Translations under genes and position numbers: made by a program
Part shown: positions 17,086-25,791 of the stretch, in pieces
Position numbering within the stretch: the stretch's first letter is position 1
How the letters are laid out: every line of letters starts with the position of its first letter
NCBI GenBank assembly: GCA_021414305.1
Contig: JAIOOS010000010.1
Location: forward strand, 1 to 64,000
DNA: 64,000 nt
Reading direction: 5' to 3'
Origin: Burkholderiales bacterium
GTDB lineage: Bacteria; Pseudomonadota; Gammaproteobacteria; Burkholderiales; Burkholderiaceae_C
The notes under the pieces: generated by a model
What the model was told of the DNA's origin: nothing
What the model saw: the letters and a program-made list of their open reading frames with translations, nothing else
The model's database searches: none

Positions 17086-18480
17086 TCAAGCCGACGAGCC
17101 CTCGAGCACCGATCGGGCGTTCGCTGCCCTCAGCCAGGCCGCGCCCGCGCGCTTGGCCGCGGCCGCGCCGGTCCAGTGCCCTTCCCAGGTGCCGGCAGGG
17201 GCGATGCAGTCGATCGTGTCGGGGCCGCTCAGCGCCGCCGCCTCGGCCTCGCTCGCCAGCGCCATCGGCGGCCGGCCGCCGGCACGCACCGTCTCGATCG
17301 CCTTCAACAGGGTGCGCCGGTTGGCCATGATCACCTTGTCGGTGGTGCCGAGATGCTCCTTCGTGCGGTCCTGGATCGCACCCATGCTCTCCACAGCCCA
17401 CTGGTCGTGCAGGTTGATGTCTTCCTCGCCCATGCCGAGGTAGGTGCGGCTCTGCTGCTCCTCGGGATCGAAGCCCCACTGGTTGTGCCGGCCCTTGAGC
17501 GGCGCATAGTCGGGCAGCGAGACGCAGGCGAGGCGCTGGGCGCGCATCGTTTCCTTGTCGAGCGGCGCGTCGAAGCTGGTGAAGAAGCTGTACCAGTAGG
17601 TGTGCGTGTCGTCGACCGGCACGTGCAGTTGCGTGATCGTGATCGTTTCCGAGAGCGGGATCACGAAGGTCGCGGGAAACGCGGCATGGGTCACGCGCAC
17701 GTGCGTGAGCTCTTCGGTCATCGGCCGAAGCGTGGTCAGGCGCAGCAGCCCCTCGGCGACGCTTTCGAAGCGGATCTCGGGCTGGCAGAACTCGCGCATC
17801 ACGCGCGTCATCGGCCAGCGCTCGCCGCCGACCTCGCCGGCGCTCGCGGCGCGGAACTGCCGGCCGTAGGCGGCCTCGAGCGAGGACTCGTCCTCGAGGT
17901 AGCGGTGCAGGAACGAAGGGTGCGCCGGATCGATGCCGACCTCGAAGGCCTGCAGCCAGTTGCAGCTCCACAGGCCCTTGAAGGCGAAGCTGTGGCTCGC
18001 CGGCGCGATGAACGCATCGAAGCCCGGCAGGGCCGGCGGCACCGAGCCCTCAGGCCCGAGCCAGGCGAAGACGACGCCCGAGCGCACCTGCACCGGGTAG
18101 CTGCGCTGGCGGATCCGGGTGCACAGGGTCGAGCCCGGCGGCTCGGCCGGCGTTTCGAGGCAGCGGCCGTCGACGGCGAACTTCCAGCCGTGGAACGGGC
18201 AGCGCAGTCCTTCGGCCTCGAGCCGGCCGAAGGCGAGATCGGCGCCGCGGTGCGGGCAGGCGCGGTCGATCAGGCCCCATTGACCCTGGCCATCGCGGAA
18301 CAGCACCAGGTCCTGGCCGAGCAGGCGCACCGCCTTCACCGGGCGCGCGGTCATGCGCGGATCGAAGCGCGGGTCGAACTCGTCGACCAGCGCGGCCGGC
18401 TGCCAGTAGCTGCGCATCAGCGCGCCGCCCGGCGTGCCGGGGCCGACGCGGGTGATCAGTTCGTTCTGCTCGGCTTGCAC
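17086..18480 (-). CDS. Rieske oxygenase, phthalate-dioxygenase-like large subunit
   Basis: This is a Rieske non-heme iron oxygenase of 464 residues. The Rieske ligands are Cys75 and His77 in CPHRG and Cys94 and His97 in CPFHGW. The iron site is recognisable as GIDPAHPSFLHR. The family includes phthalate 4,5-dioxygenase and related demethylases, usually working without a beta subunit. The start codon is GTG at 18480, giving MQAEQNELITRVGPGTP, a typical N-terminus. It is the first gene of a five-gene run in which a ligase and a ferredoxin follow at 13-base intervals. An amine or its glutamyl amide is the favoured substrate on context grounds only. Confidence 0.88.
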   Translation of the reverse strand: MQAEQNELITRVGPGTPGGALMRSYWQPAALVDEFDPRFDPRMTARPVKAVRLLGQDLVLFRDGQGQWGLIDRACPHRGADLAFGRLEAEGLRCPFHGWKFAVDGRCLETPAEPPGSTLCTRIRQRSYPVQVRSGVVFAWLGPEGSVPPALPGFDAFIAPASHSFAFKGLWSCNWLQAFEVGIDPAHPSFLHRYLEDESSLEAAYGRQFRAASAGEVGGERWPMTRVMREFCQPEIRFESVAEGLLRLTTLRPMTEELTHVRVTHAAFPATFVIPLSETITITQLHVPVDDTHTYWYSFFTSFDAPLDKETMRAQRLACVSLPDYAPLKGRHNQWGFDPEEQQSRTYLGMGEEDINLHDQWAVESMGAIQDRTKEHLGTTDKVIMANRRTLLKAIETVRAGGRPPMALASEAEAAALSGPDTIDCIAPAGTWEGHWTGAAAAKRAGAAWLRAANARSVLEGSSA

Positions 18481-18518
18481 GGCGACGTTCGGAAAGGCGG
18501 GGGACGATCAGTCTAGCT

Positions 18519-19736
18519 TCAGGCCAGCCACTGCCGAAGTCGCGCGTAGACGTCCGCATGGTTCAGCAGGTCGAGGTGACCCATCTCGTACCCGACCCAC
18601 TGCCGGTCCCTGGCGAAGCGCAGCGCTCGCGCCGGATCGCGATGCCGGCCGAGCGCGCTGGCCAGCGGCACCAGGCCGTCGCCGAGCCTTCGCGCCGGGC
18701 TGCCCTTGGCCGCGAGGCTCGCCGCGACGGCGTAGCAGCGCACGTCGTCGGGCAACGGCAGGTGCTGGCGATCGTCGGCACGCCGCGCGAAGCGATCGCG
18801 GCCGACCCAGTCCTCGTCGACCAGGTTGCCATGGCGAAGGTCGGTGATGCCGGCGCTCCGCACCTTGCCCAAGCGGGCGAACGGCGCCGCGTACGGCGTC
18901 GCTTCCAGCACCACGTCGGCCCAGTGGCCGGCGCGCTCCAGCGGCGAGCCGTGGTGCGGCGTGCCGAGGAACACCAGGTCGTCGAGCCGGGCCGGCCAGC
19001 GATGGCCCTCCAGCCGGGCCCAGTGCAAGGCGCTGCGCGCGACGAGGCCGCCCATGCTGTGGCCGAGGATCGCCAGCCGCTCGAGCGGCTGCGGCCATTG
19101 CGCGATCAAACGCTCGAGCGCGCGGGCGAAGGCGCGGCCGTTGAGCGAGATGTGGCAGCCGCTGTTGTACTGGAGATAAACCGGCGTGTAGCCGAGGTCG
19201 CGGCCGAGCGCGGCGCCGTGGTCGTGGCCCTTGCGCAGCCACTGCAGATCGCCCATGCACAGGCCGTGCGCGAGCACAAGCAATCGGCCGCCCGCGTCCG
19301 GCAGCCGCCGGGCGAGTGCCTCGCGCTCGAGCTCCAGCGCATGACCATCGCGGCGCAGCGCCATCGGCGTTGCCAGCGGGTTGTCGGTGGCGGCGAGGTA
19401 GTCGCCGAGCACGCCATTCAGCGCGGCGACGAGCGCCTCGCGCTTCGCGTTCGGGCGGCTCGGCGGATCGCGATCCGCGCCCAGCGCCGGACCGAGCAGG
19501 CCGAGCAAGGCGTCGATGCTGCCGCCGACGACCCGGGCGACGCCGCGAACGTTCTTGTAGACCAGGCCGGTGATGCCGCTCGTGCGCCCCGGCACCGCTG
19601 CCGGCTCGCGGCCGGGCAGGCGGGCGATGCGCTCGTGCATTGCCTCCACCAGGTCGGCGAGTCCGGTCGTGGCATCGGTGGCGAGGCGGGCCGCACCGCG
19701 CAGATCGGATCGCCGCGAGGCGGGGCGGGATGCCAT
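18519..19736 (-). CDS. Alpha/beta-hydrolase, lipase/PGAP1-like
   Basis: This is a serine hydrolase of 405 residues. The nucleophile elbow is GHSMGG, and the oxyanion segment is in VLAHGLCMGDLQW. The histidine of the triad is probably in MGHLDLLN near the C-terminus. FLGTPHHGSPLERAG is the conserved element seen in triacylglycerol lipase and PGAP1-like proteins. No signal peptide is apparent, so a cytoplasmic or membrane-associated location is likely. The N-terminal 120 residues are a less conserved helical region. The start chosen is the ATG at 19736; the frame is open upstream as the shadow of the aldehyde dehydrogenase gene. The substrate is unknown. Confidence 0.8.
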   Translation of the reverse strand: MASRPASRRSDLRGAARLATDATTGLADLVEAMHERIARLPGREPAAVPGRTSGITGLVYKNVRGVARVVGGSIDALLGLLGPALGADRDPPSRPNAKREALVAALNGVLGDYLAATDNPLATPMALRRDGHALELEREALARRLPDAGGRLLVLAHGLCMGDLQWLRKGHDHGAALGRDLGYTPVYLQYNSGCHISLNGRAFARALERLIAQWPQPLERLAILGHSMGGLVARSALHWARLEGHRWPARLDDLVFLGTPHHGSPLERAGHWADVVLEATPYAAPFARLGKVRSAGITDLRHGNLVDEDWVGRDRFARRADDRQHLPLPDDVRCYAVAASLAAKGSPARRLGDGLVPLASALGRHRDPARALRFARDRQWVGYEMGHLDLLNHADVYARLRQWLA

Positions 19737-19780
19737 GCGAACTCCGGCAGCGCGTCGGCGATGCCGCCTCGGTGACGCGC

Positions 19781-21226
19781 CTAGAGCCCGGCCTGGGTCA
19801 CGAACTTCGGATTGAGGTACGGCTCGATCGCCTCCGAGCCGCCTTCCGAGCCGTAGCCCGAGTCCTTGACGCCGCCGAACGGCACTTCCGGAATGCCGAG
19901 GCCGACGTGGTTGATCGAGATCATGCCGGTCTCGACCTGCGAGGCGATCGCGTTCGCCGTCTTCGCCGACTTGGTCCAGGCATAGGCGGCGAGGCCGAAC
20001 GGCAGGCGGTTGGCTTCGGCCACCGCGTCGTCGAAGGACTTGAACGGGTTGATGATCGCCATCGGTCCGAACGGCTCCTCGTTCATCGCCTTGGCGTCGT
20101 TGGCCAGCTCGGTGACGACGGTCGGCTCGTAGAAGTTGCCTTTCTCGCCGATGCGGTGGCCGCCGGTCTTCACCTTGCCGCCGTGCTTCGTCGCGTCTTC
20201 GAGGTTGACGTCCATCGCCGTCGTGCGCCGCGGGTTGGCGAGCGCGCCCATGGTGGTGCCGTTCTCGAGGCCGTCGCCGACCTTGAGGCGCTTGGTATTG
20301 GCGACGAAGGCCTCGACGAAGGCGTCGTACACGCCTTCCTGCACCAGGAAGCGGGTCGGCGAGATGCACACCTGGCCGGCGTTCCTGAACTTGCTCGCCG
20401 CCATGACCTTGGCCGCGACCGCCACGTCGGCGTCGTCGAACACGATCACCGGCGCGTGGCCGCCGAGCTCCATGGTCGCGCGCTTCATGTGCAGGCCGGC
20501 GAGCGCTGCGAGCTGCTTGCCGACGACGGTGGAGCCGGTGAAGGAGATCTTGCGGATCACCGGATGCGGAATCAGGTAGCTCGAGATCGCCGCCGGATCG
20601 CCGTAGACCAGGCCGACCGCGCCCGGCGGCACGCCGGCGTCGACGAAGGCGCGGATCAGCTCGGCCGGCGAAGCCGGCGTTTCCTCGGGCGCCTTGACGA
20701 TGATCGAGCAGCCGGCGGCGAGCGCGGCGGAGAGCTTGCGCACGATCTGGTTGATCGGAAAGTTCCACGGCGTGAACGCCGCCACAGGGCCGACGGGTTC
20801 CTTGATCACGAGCTGGTACACGCCCTCGGCGCGCGCCGGGATCACCCGGCCGTAGGCGCGCCGCCCTTCCTCGGCGAACCAGTCGATGGTGTCGGCGCCG
20901 TTGTTGATCTCGGCCTTGGCCTCGGCCAGGGTCTTGCCCTGCTCCATCGTCATCAGCATCGCGACCAGGTCGATCCGCTCGCGCAGCAGGTTGGCGGCCT
21001 TCCTCATGATCTTCGACCGCTCGTAGGCGCTGACCTTCTTCCAGACCGCGAAGCCCTTCGCCGCCGCCTCGAGCGCCTCGTCGAGGTCGGTCTTCTCGGC
21101 ATATGCGAGCGCGCCGATGGTCGCGCCGCTCGCCGGGTTGACGATGGGAATCGTGCGCCCGGCGCGCGCGGCGCGCCACTCGCCGTTCACCAGCAGCTGG
21201 GGGTTGGGGTAGACGCGTGTATCCAT
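19781..21226 (-). CDS. NAD(P)-dependent aldehyde dehydrogenase (GabD-like)
   Basis: This is a cytoplasmic aldehyde dehydrogenase of 481 residues, the usual length. Catalytic residues are Glu253 in MELGGHAP and Cys287 in GQVCISP, 34 residues apart as in the family. The cofactor site FTGSTVVGK and the motif [10 protein letters not shown] are clear. It resembles succinate-semialdehyde dehydrogenases (GabD/YneI group), although substrate specificity across this group varies. The start is the ATG at 21226 ([17 protein letters not shown]). It follows the hydrolase on the reverse strand at 44 bases, so the two may share a transcript. It is divergent from the lipoprotein gene at 21307. Confidence 0.9.
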   Translation of the reverse strand: MDTRVYPNPQLLVNGEWRAARAGRTIPIVNPASGATIGALAYAEKTDLDEALEAAAKGFAVWKKVSAYERSKIMRKAANLLRERIDLVAMLMTMEQGKTLAEAKAEINNGADTIDWFAEEGRRAYGRVIPARAEGVYQLVIKEPVGPVAAFTPWNFPINQIVRKLSAALAAGCSIIVKAPEETPASPAELIRAFVDAGVPPGAVGLVYGDPAAISSYLIPHPVIRKISFTGSTVVGKQLAALAGLHMKRATMELGGHAPVIVFDDADVAVAAKVMAASKFRNAGQVCISPTRFLVQEGVYDAFVEAFVANTKRLKVGDGLENGTTMGALANPRRTTAMDVNLEDATKHGGKVKTGGHRIGEKGNFYEPTVVTELANDAKAMNEEPFGPMAIINPFKSFDDAVAEANRLPFGLAAYAWTKSAKTANAIASQVETGMISINHVGLGIPEVPFGGVKDSGYGSEGGSEAIEPYLNPKFVTQAGL

Positions 21227-21306
21227 GGTGATGATCCTCAGGCCTTCGAGTCGATTCCGACGTGCACGGGATCGCCACGATACGTCACCTCGCCGAGAAT
21301 GGCCGG

Positions 21307-21735
21307 ATGTCCCGAACCTTCCTTGCCGTTCTCGCCGCCGTGCTCGCGGCCTGCCTGCTGCCCGGCTGCAGCGACCGGCGCACCGACGCCGCGGCTTCTG
21401 CGGCCGCGGCCGCCTCGGCGGCCGGCAACAGCCTGGTCGCCTACCTGCGCGGTGCCGAGATCCAGGCCGAGACCGACGCCCAGCGCGACACGCTGCGCCA
21501 GGCGCTGCGCGACCTGCAGACCCTGCCGGCCGGCGAGCTGCGCACCGCGCGCTACGCCGGCGTCGACGGCCAGCCGGCGCAGCGCAACCTCGCCCAGGTG
21601 CTGCGCGGGCACCTCGCGCCGGCGGCGCCGCAAACGCTCGAGCTCGAGCCGCTGCTGACCGAGCGGGAGACCGAGGCCGGCCGTGCCGCCTTGCGCGAGA
21701 CGCTGGCGAAGCTCGACCCACCGCCGGCGAAGTAG
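21307..21735 (+). CDS. Small predicted lipoprotein of unknown function
   Basis: I do not recognise this protein. It has 142 residues and begins with a signal peptide ending in the lipobox LLPGC, so Cys20 would be lipidated and the protein anchored in a membrane. After an alanine-rich linker come short charged helices with an [12 protein letters not shown] stretch. It lies 28 bases upstream of the Cys-rich protein gene, in the same direction, and the two may form an operon with the dehydrogenase at 22291. The upstream in-frame ATG at 21262 would spoil the signal peptide and was not used. Confidence 0.65.
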   Translation: MSRTFLAVLAAVLAACLLPGCSDRRTDAAASAAAAASAAGNSLVAYLRGAEIQAETDAQRDTLRQALRDLQTLPAGELRTARYAGVDGQPAQRNLAQVLRGHLAPAAPQTLELEPLLTERETEAGRAALRETLAKLDPPPAK

Positions 21736-21763
21736 GTTTCCCGGTACCCGCAAGGAGACGGAC

Positions 21764-22270
21764 TTGGCCAACTGCAGCATTCACCCCAGCCTGAAGAGCG
21801 TCGCCAAGGTCAACGGCGTCGACTGCTGCGAGAAGTGCAAGAAGGACATCGAGGCCGCGGTCAAGCAGGTCGACAAGCACGTCGAGCCCAAGGCCTGCTT
21901 CGTCTGGTACGAAGGCGGCAAGAACGGTTGGCAGCCGATCGCCGGCACCGGCTGCGCGCATTGGGTGGCGCACCAGCGCAACATCAAGAAGGGCGGCGCC
22001 TCCGAGCAGTGCATGCTCGGCTATCCGTTTCGGGTGAAGACGATGATCGGCGGCATGTCGGAGGTGAAGAAGCTCGCCGACGTCAAGGTCAACGACGTCT
22101 ACGTCACGCCCAGCAAGGACCACACCGGGCTGGTGGTCAAGGTGGTGCCCGACCCGAAGGCCGCCGACACGCCGAAGATCACGATCCGCCACGACTCGAG
22201 CGCGCAGGGCAAGGTCGGCGAGAACGAGTTCGCGACCCACTTCAAGGGCAAGGGCAGCTTCTTTCGATGA
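21764..22270 (+). CDS. Cys/His-rich protein, possible papain-fold (NlpC/CHAP-like) hydrolase
   Basis: This protein of 168 residues starts with TTG at 21764, chosen because AAGGAGA lies seven bases upstream and no ATG is in a usable place. There is no signal peptide. Two Cys pairs near the N-terminus ([10 protein letters not shown]) could bind metal. [11 protein letters not shown] followed about 70 residues later by [10 protein letters not shown] resembles the Cys and His blocks of the NlpC/P60 and CHAP peptidases, so a cysteine hydrolase is possible. This assignment rests on those two short blocks only. It overlaps the frame of the following dehydrogenase (ATGA at 22267-22270) and is likely co-expressed with it. 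Confidence 0.6.
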   Translation: MANCSIHPSLKSVAKVNGVDCCEKCKKDIEAAVKQVDKHVEPKACFVWYEGGKNGWQPIAGTGCAHWVAHQRNIKKGGASEQCMLGYPFRVKTMIGGMSEVKKLADVKVNDVYVTPSKDHTGLVVKVVPDPKAADTPKITIRHDSSAQGKVGENEFATHFKGKGSFFR

Positions 22271-22290
22271 CAACCAAGGAAAGCACGAAC

Positions 22291-23193
22291 ATGGCAGCGA
22301 TCGGATTCATAGGCGCCTCGGGACTGATGGGCCACGGCATGGCCAAGCACCTGCGCGCCAAGGGCCACGAGCTGTCCGTCACGGTGCACCGCAACCGCGA
22401 GCGCCTGGCAGACCTGCTCGCCGCCGGCGCCACCGAGGCGGCCACGCCCGCGGCGCTGGCCGCCTCGTGCGAGATCGTCTTTCTCTGCGTCACCGGCTCG
22501 CCGCAGGTCGAGGCCGCGGTCGAAGGCACCGAAGGCCTGCTCGCCGGCGCCAAGGGCCGGAGCGGACTGGTCGTCGTCGACTGCTCGACCGCCGAGCCCG
22601 ATTCGACGGCGCGGCTGCGCGGCGTCTGCGCCGCGGCCGGCGTCACCTTCGTCGACGCGCCGCTGGCGCGCACGCCGGCCGAGGCCGAGCTCGGCAAGCT
22701 CAACGTCATGGTCGGCGCCGAGCCCGCGGTCTTCGCCCGGCTCGAGCCGGTGCTGCGCGCCTTCGCCGAGAACGTGTTCCATGTCGGCGGGCCGGGCGCG
22801 GGGCACACGATCAAGCTGCTCAACAACTTCATCGCCCAGGCGATCTGCACCGCCACGGCCGAGGCCTTCGCGGTCGGCGCGCGCGCCGGCATCGACCCGA
22901 GGAAACTGGTCGAGCTGGTCTCCGCCGGCGGCGTGAACTCGGGCCTGTTCCAGGCCATGGCCAAGACGCTCAGCGGCGACATGGCCGGCATCAAGTTCGA
23001 GCTCGACAACGCGAGGAAGGACATCCGCTACTACACCCACCTCGCCGAGGACCTGGCGATCACCACGGTGATGGGCGAAGCGGTGCACCAGTCGCTGGTG
23101 CTGGCGAGCGCGCTCGGCTACGGCAAGAAGTACGTGCCGTCGCTGGTCGAGGCGCAGGAGCAGCTCACCGGCGCGAAGATCGTGCCGCGCTGA
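22291..23193 (+). CDS. 3-hydroxyisobutyrate-dehydrogenase-family NAD(P) oxidoreductase
   Basis: This is a beta-hydroxyacid dehydrogenase of 300 residues. The Rossmann motif [14 protein letters not shown] is at the N-terminus. [22 protein letters not shown] corresponds to the conserved substrate segment, and [12 protein letters not shown] contains the catalytic lysine position of this family (usually G-x-G-x-x-x-K-x-x-N-N). I used the ATG at 22291, which has AAGGAA at good spacing; an ATG at 22267 overlaps the previous stop and is in frame. Possible substrates include 2-hydroxy-3-oxopropionate (tartronate semialdehyde) and 3-hydroxyisobutyrate. The glycerate kinase at 27510 would make the first attractive, but the two are not in one operon. 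Confidence 0.85.
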   Translation: MAAIGFIGASGLMGHGMAKHLRAKGHELSVTVHRNRERLADLLAAGATEAATPAALAASCEIVFLCVTGSPQVEAAVEGTEGLLAGAKGRSGLVVVDCSTAEPDSTARLRGVCAAAGVTFVDAPLARTPAEAELGKLNVMVGAEPAVFARLEPVLRAFAENVFHVGGPGAGHTIKLLNNFIAQAICTATAEAFAVGARAGIDPRKLVELVSAGGVNSGLFQAMAKTLSGDMAGIKFELDNARKDIRYYTHLAEDLAITTVMGEAVHQSLVLASALGYGKKYVPSLVEAQEQLTGAKIVPR

Positions 23194-23211
23194 GAACGCG
23201 CCGGCCGAGGC

Positions 23212-24603
23212 TCAGCCTGCGCTCAGGCGCATTGCCGCGCCGTCGCCGCCGGCGCGGATGAGCAGGCGCCGCGCAGAGGTGCGTGCGGTGTCGAGCGGCT
23301 CGGCGCCCCGGGTTGCCGCGATCCGCTCGAGCGTCACCGCGAACGGCTCGGCCGGCGGCCGCTCGAGCAGCTTGCGCAGGGCGGCACGGTTCGCCTCGAA
23401 TTCGCCCTTGCCGACGTAGGGATCGCCACGCGCCGCCTTCTCGCAATCGACGAGGCGGGCGAACAGGTCGCGGTCCTGCTCGATGCTGCCCTGCAGCGCG
23501 GCGGCCGCGGAGGCGAGCGGATCGACCGGCGCGGCGGCGGCGGCATCGCCGACGGCCACGCGCAGCATGTGCGCGGCGGCGAGCGTGCGTGCCGCGATCT
23601 CCTGGATCCGCTTCTGTTCCATGAGTTCGCGCATCAGCGCCAGCGACTTCTCGACCTGGACCTCGCCGAAGCGCGACACCTTGGCGAGCGCCTCTAACGG
23701 CTGGCGCCCCGCGTCGGCCCGCTCGACGGCGTCGCGCCAGACGATCAGCGTGCGCTCGGCGACCTCTTCGATCCGCTCGCGGAACGCTGGCTTGCCGATC
23801 GCCGACGCGTAGTTCTCGCGCGCCTCGCGGGCGAAGCGCGAGAGGTCCTGGACCAGTGCCTTGAGGCGGCCGTCGGCGAGGCCGTTCGTCTTCGGCGGCA
23901 GCGCGGCGAGCAGGCTCTTGAGCTCGCGCATCTCGTCGCCGAGCGACTCGAGAAAGCGCTCGCTCGCCAGGCCGGCCAGCGACACCGCGGCGACGACCGC
24001 GGCGGCGCTGCCGTCGAGCCAGCGGCCGCCGGGCCGGGCCGCCGCAGCGAGGCTCCGCATGAAGGCGAGGTCGGCGCGCGCCACCGACATCGTCGCGCCC
24101 GGAGCGAAGTCGATCGCCACCACCGGCGGCGTGTCTTCGCCGGCGAGCGCCGTGGCCACCGAGGCCGCCTGCACCGGCGAGAGCGGCAGGGCGATGCCGG
24201 CGGCCCACTCGCCCTCGCTCGCCGGCTGCAGCGCCAGGACCCGCTCGATGACCGGCGCCGCGGGCGGCCGCGGCGGCACCATGATGACGGTCGGCGGCGT
24301 CAGCGCCACGGGCGGCGGCGGTGCCGCGGGCTGAGGTGCCGCCTTGGCTGGCGCAGGCGGGGGAGGCGCGGGCCGGGGCGCGGCGACGGGCGGTGCAACC
24401 GTCCGCATTGGCGCGGGCGCCGGCGTCGGCGGCGCGACCGGTGCCGGAACGACTTCGACCGGCGCGGCGACGCGCTCGACCGGCGCCTCGGGCAAGGGCG
24501 GCGCGTCGTCGCGGCGCGTTCGCGACTTGACGACCCACCAGCCCAGCCCCAGGCCCGCCAGCACCAGGGCGGCGGCGATGATCCATGCAGTCGTTGTCGT
24601 CAT
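23212..24603 (-). CDS. Membrane-anchored protein with Pro-rich linker and helical domain, unknown function
   Basis: I do not recognise a family. The protein has 463 residues. An N-terminal membrane helix (about 7-26) is followed by a Pro/Ala-rich linker (about 35-125) and a mainly helical C-terminal domain rich in Ala, Arg and Glu with coiled-coil-like stretches (about 200-330). This layout suggests an inner-membrane anchor with a soluble domain, cytoplasmic or periplasmic depending on topology. The start overlaps the stop of the PQQ-type dehydrogenase gene by four bases (24600-24603), so it is co-translated with that gene and may be linked to it. Confidence 0.65.
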   Translation of the reverse strand: MTTTTAWIIAAALVLAGLGLGWWVVKSRTRRDDAPPLPEAPVERVAAPVEVVPAPVAPPTPAPAPMRTVAPPVAAPRPAPPPPAPAKAAPQPAAPPPPVALTPPTVIMVPPRPPAAPVIERVLALQPASEGEWAAGIALPLSPVQAASVATALAGEDTPPVVAIDFAPGATMSVARADLAFMRSLAAAARPGGRWLDGSAAAVVAAVSLAGLASERFLESLGDEMRELKSLLAALPPKTNGLADGRLKALVQDLSRFAREARENYASAIGKPAFRERIEEVAERTLIVWRDAVERADAGRQPLEALAKVSRFGEVQVEKSLALMRELMEQKRIQEIAARTLAAAHMLRVAVGDAAAAAPVDPLASAAAALQGSIEQDRDLFARLVDCEKAARGDPYVGKGEFEANRAALRKLLERPPAEPFAVTLERIAATRGAEPLDTARTSARRLLIRAGGDGAAMRLSAG

Positions 24604-25754
24604 GGCGCGTAGCGAATCCGGTAGATGACGCCGGCCAGGTCGTCGCTCACGAGCAGCGCGCCGTCGGGCATCACGAGCACATCGGCGGGCCGGCCCCAGG
24701 CCGACTCGCCCTGCAGCCAGCCGTAGGCGAAAGGCTCGGGCTGGCCGGCGCGGCCCTGGGCGTCGACCGTGACACGGGCGATCTGGTAGCCGACCTTGCC
24801 GCTGCGGTTCCACGAACCATGCTCGGCGATGAACACGTTGCCGCGGTAGGCCTCGGGAAACTGGGTTCCGGAATAGAAGCGCATGCCGATCGCGGCGACG
24901 TGCGCGCCGAGCAGCGCCGCCGGCGCCACGAACTCCTTGCATGCGCGCTTCGCGCCGAACTCGGGATCGGCGCTGTTGCCCTGATGGCAGTACGGAAAGC
25001 CGAAGTGCTGGCCGGGCTGGGTCACGCGGTTGAGCTCGTCGGCCGGCAGATCGTCGCCGAGCATGTCGCGGCCGTTGTCGGTGAACCAGAGCGCCTTGTC
25101 GGCCGGGCTCCAGTCGAAGCCGACGCTGTTGCGCACGCCGCGGGCCACGGTCTCGAGGCCGCTGCCGTCGGCGTTCATGCGCTGGATCACGCCGTGCCGC
25201 TCGCCGGTCTCGCAGACGTTGCACGGCGCGCCGACCGGAACGTAGAGCTTGCCGTCGGGACCGAAGGCGATGAACTTCCAGCCGTGGTGGCGTTCGCTAG
25301 GGAAACGGTCGTTCACGACCACCGGCGCCGGCGGCTGGGCGAGGCGGCCGTCGATGGCGTCGAAGCGCAGGATCCGCGAGACCTCGGCGACGTAGAGGCT
25401 GCCCTCGCGCCAGGCGACGCCCGAAGGCATCTCGAGGCCGCTGGCGATCGTGCGCACCGGTCCGGCCTTGGCGCCGTCGACCTCGAACGCGTAGACCTTG
25501 CCGGCAGACCGGCTGCCGACGTAGACGACGCTCTTGCCCTCGGCATTGCGGCCGAGCGCCATCTGCCGCGCGTTCGGCACGGCATCGATCAGCAGCTCGA
25601 TGCGAAAGCCCGCGGGCAGGCGGAGCTTGTCGAGCTGCACGGCGGCCCTCGCGGGCAGCGCACTGGCCGCGCAGAAGGCAAGCGCCAGCAGCGCACCGGC
25701 CATGCGCCACGCCGGCCGCGGACCGGGCCCGGTCGAGATCGGAAAGCTGGGCAT
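24600..25754 (-). CDS. PQQ-dependent sugar (sorbosone/glucose-type) dehydrogenase, beta-propeller
   Basis: This is a secreted or periplasmic quinoprotein of 384 residues. A signal peptide covers about residues 1-37 and ends PARAA. The beta-propeller repeats begin with LPAGFRIELL. The element ERHHGWKFIAFGPDGKLYV and the later FTDNGRDMLGDDLP and FIAEHGSWNR motifs are characteristic of the soluble aldose/L-sorbosone dehydrogenase family. A Cys pair in PCNVCETG could form a disulfide. The substrate is probably a sugar or polyol. It is followed directly by the membrane-anchored protein gene with a four-base overlap. Confidence 0.82.
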   Translation of the reverse strand: MPSFPISTGPGPRPAWRMAGALLALAFCAASALPARAAVQLDKLRLPAGFRIELLIDAVPNARQMALGRNAEGKSVVYVGSRSAGKVYAFEVDGAKAGPVRTIASGLEMPSGVAWREGSLYVAEVSRILRFDAIDGRLAQPPAPVVVNDRFPSERHHGWKFIAFGPDGKLYVPVGAPCNVCETGERHGVIQRMNADGSGLETVARGVRNSVGFDWSPADKALWFTDNGRDMLGDDLPADELNRVTQPGQHFGFPYCHQGNSADPEFGAKRACKEFVAPAALLGAHVAAIGMRFYSGTQFPEAYRGNVFIAEHGSWNRSGKVGYQIARVTVDAQGRAGQPEPFAYGWLQGESAWGRPADVLVMPDGALLVSDDLAGVIYRIRYAP

Positions 25755-25791
25755 CGAAACGGATCGACGGGAGCGAAAACCCGCGAGGGTA

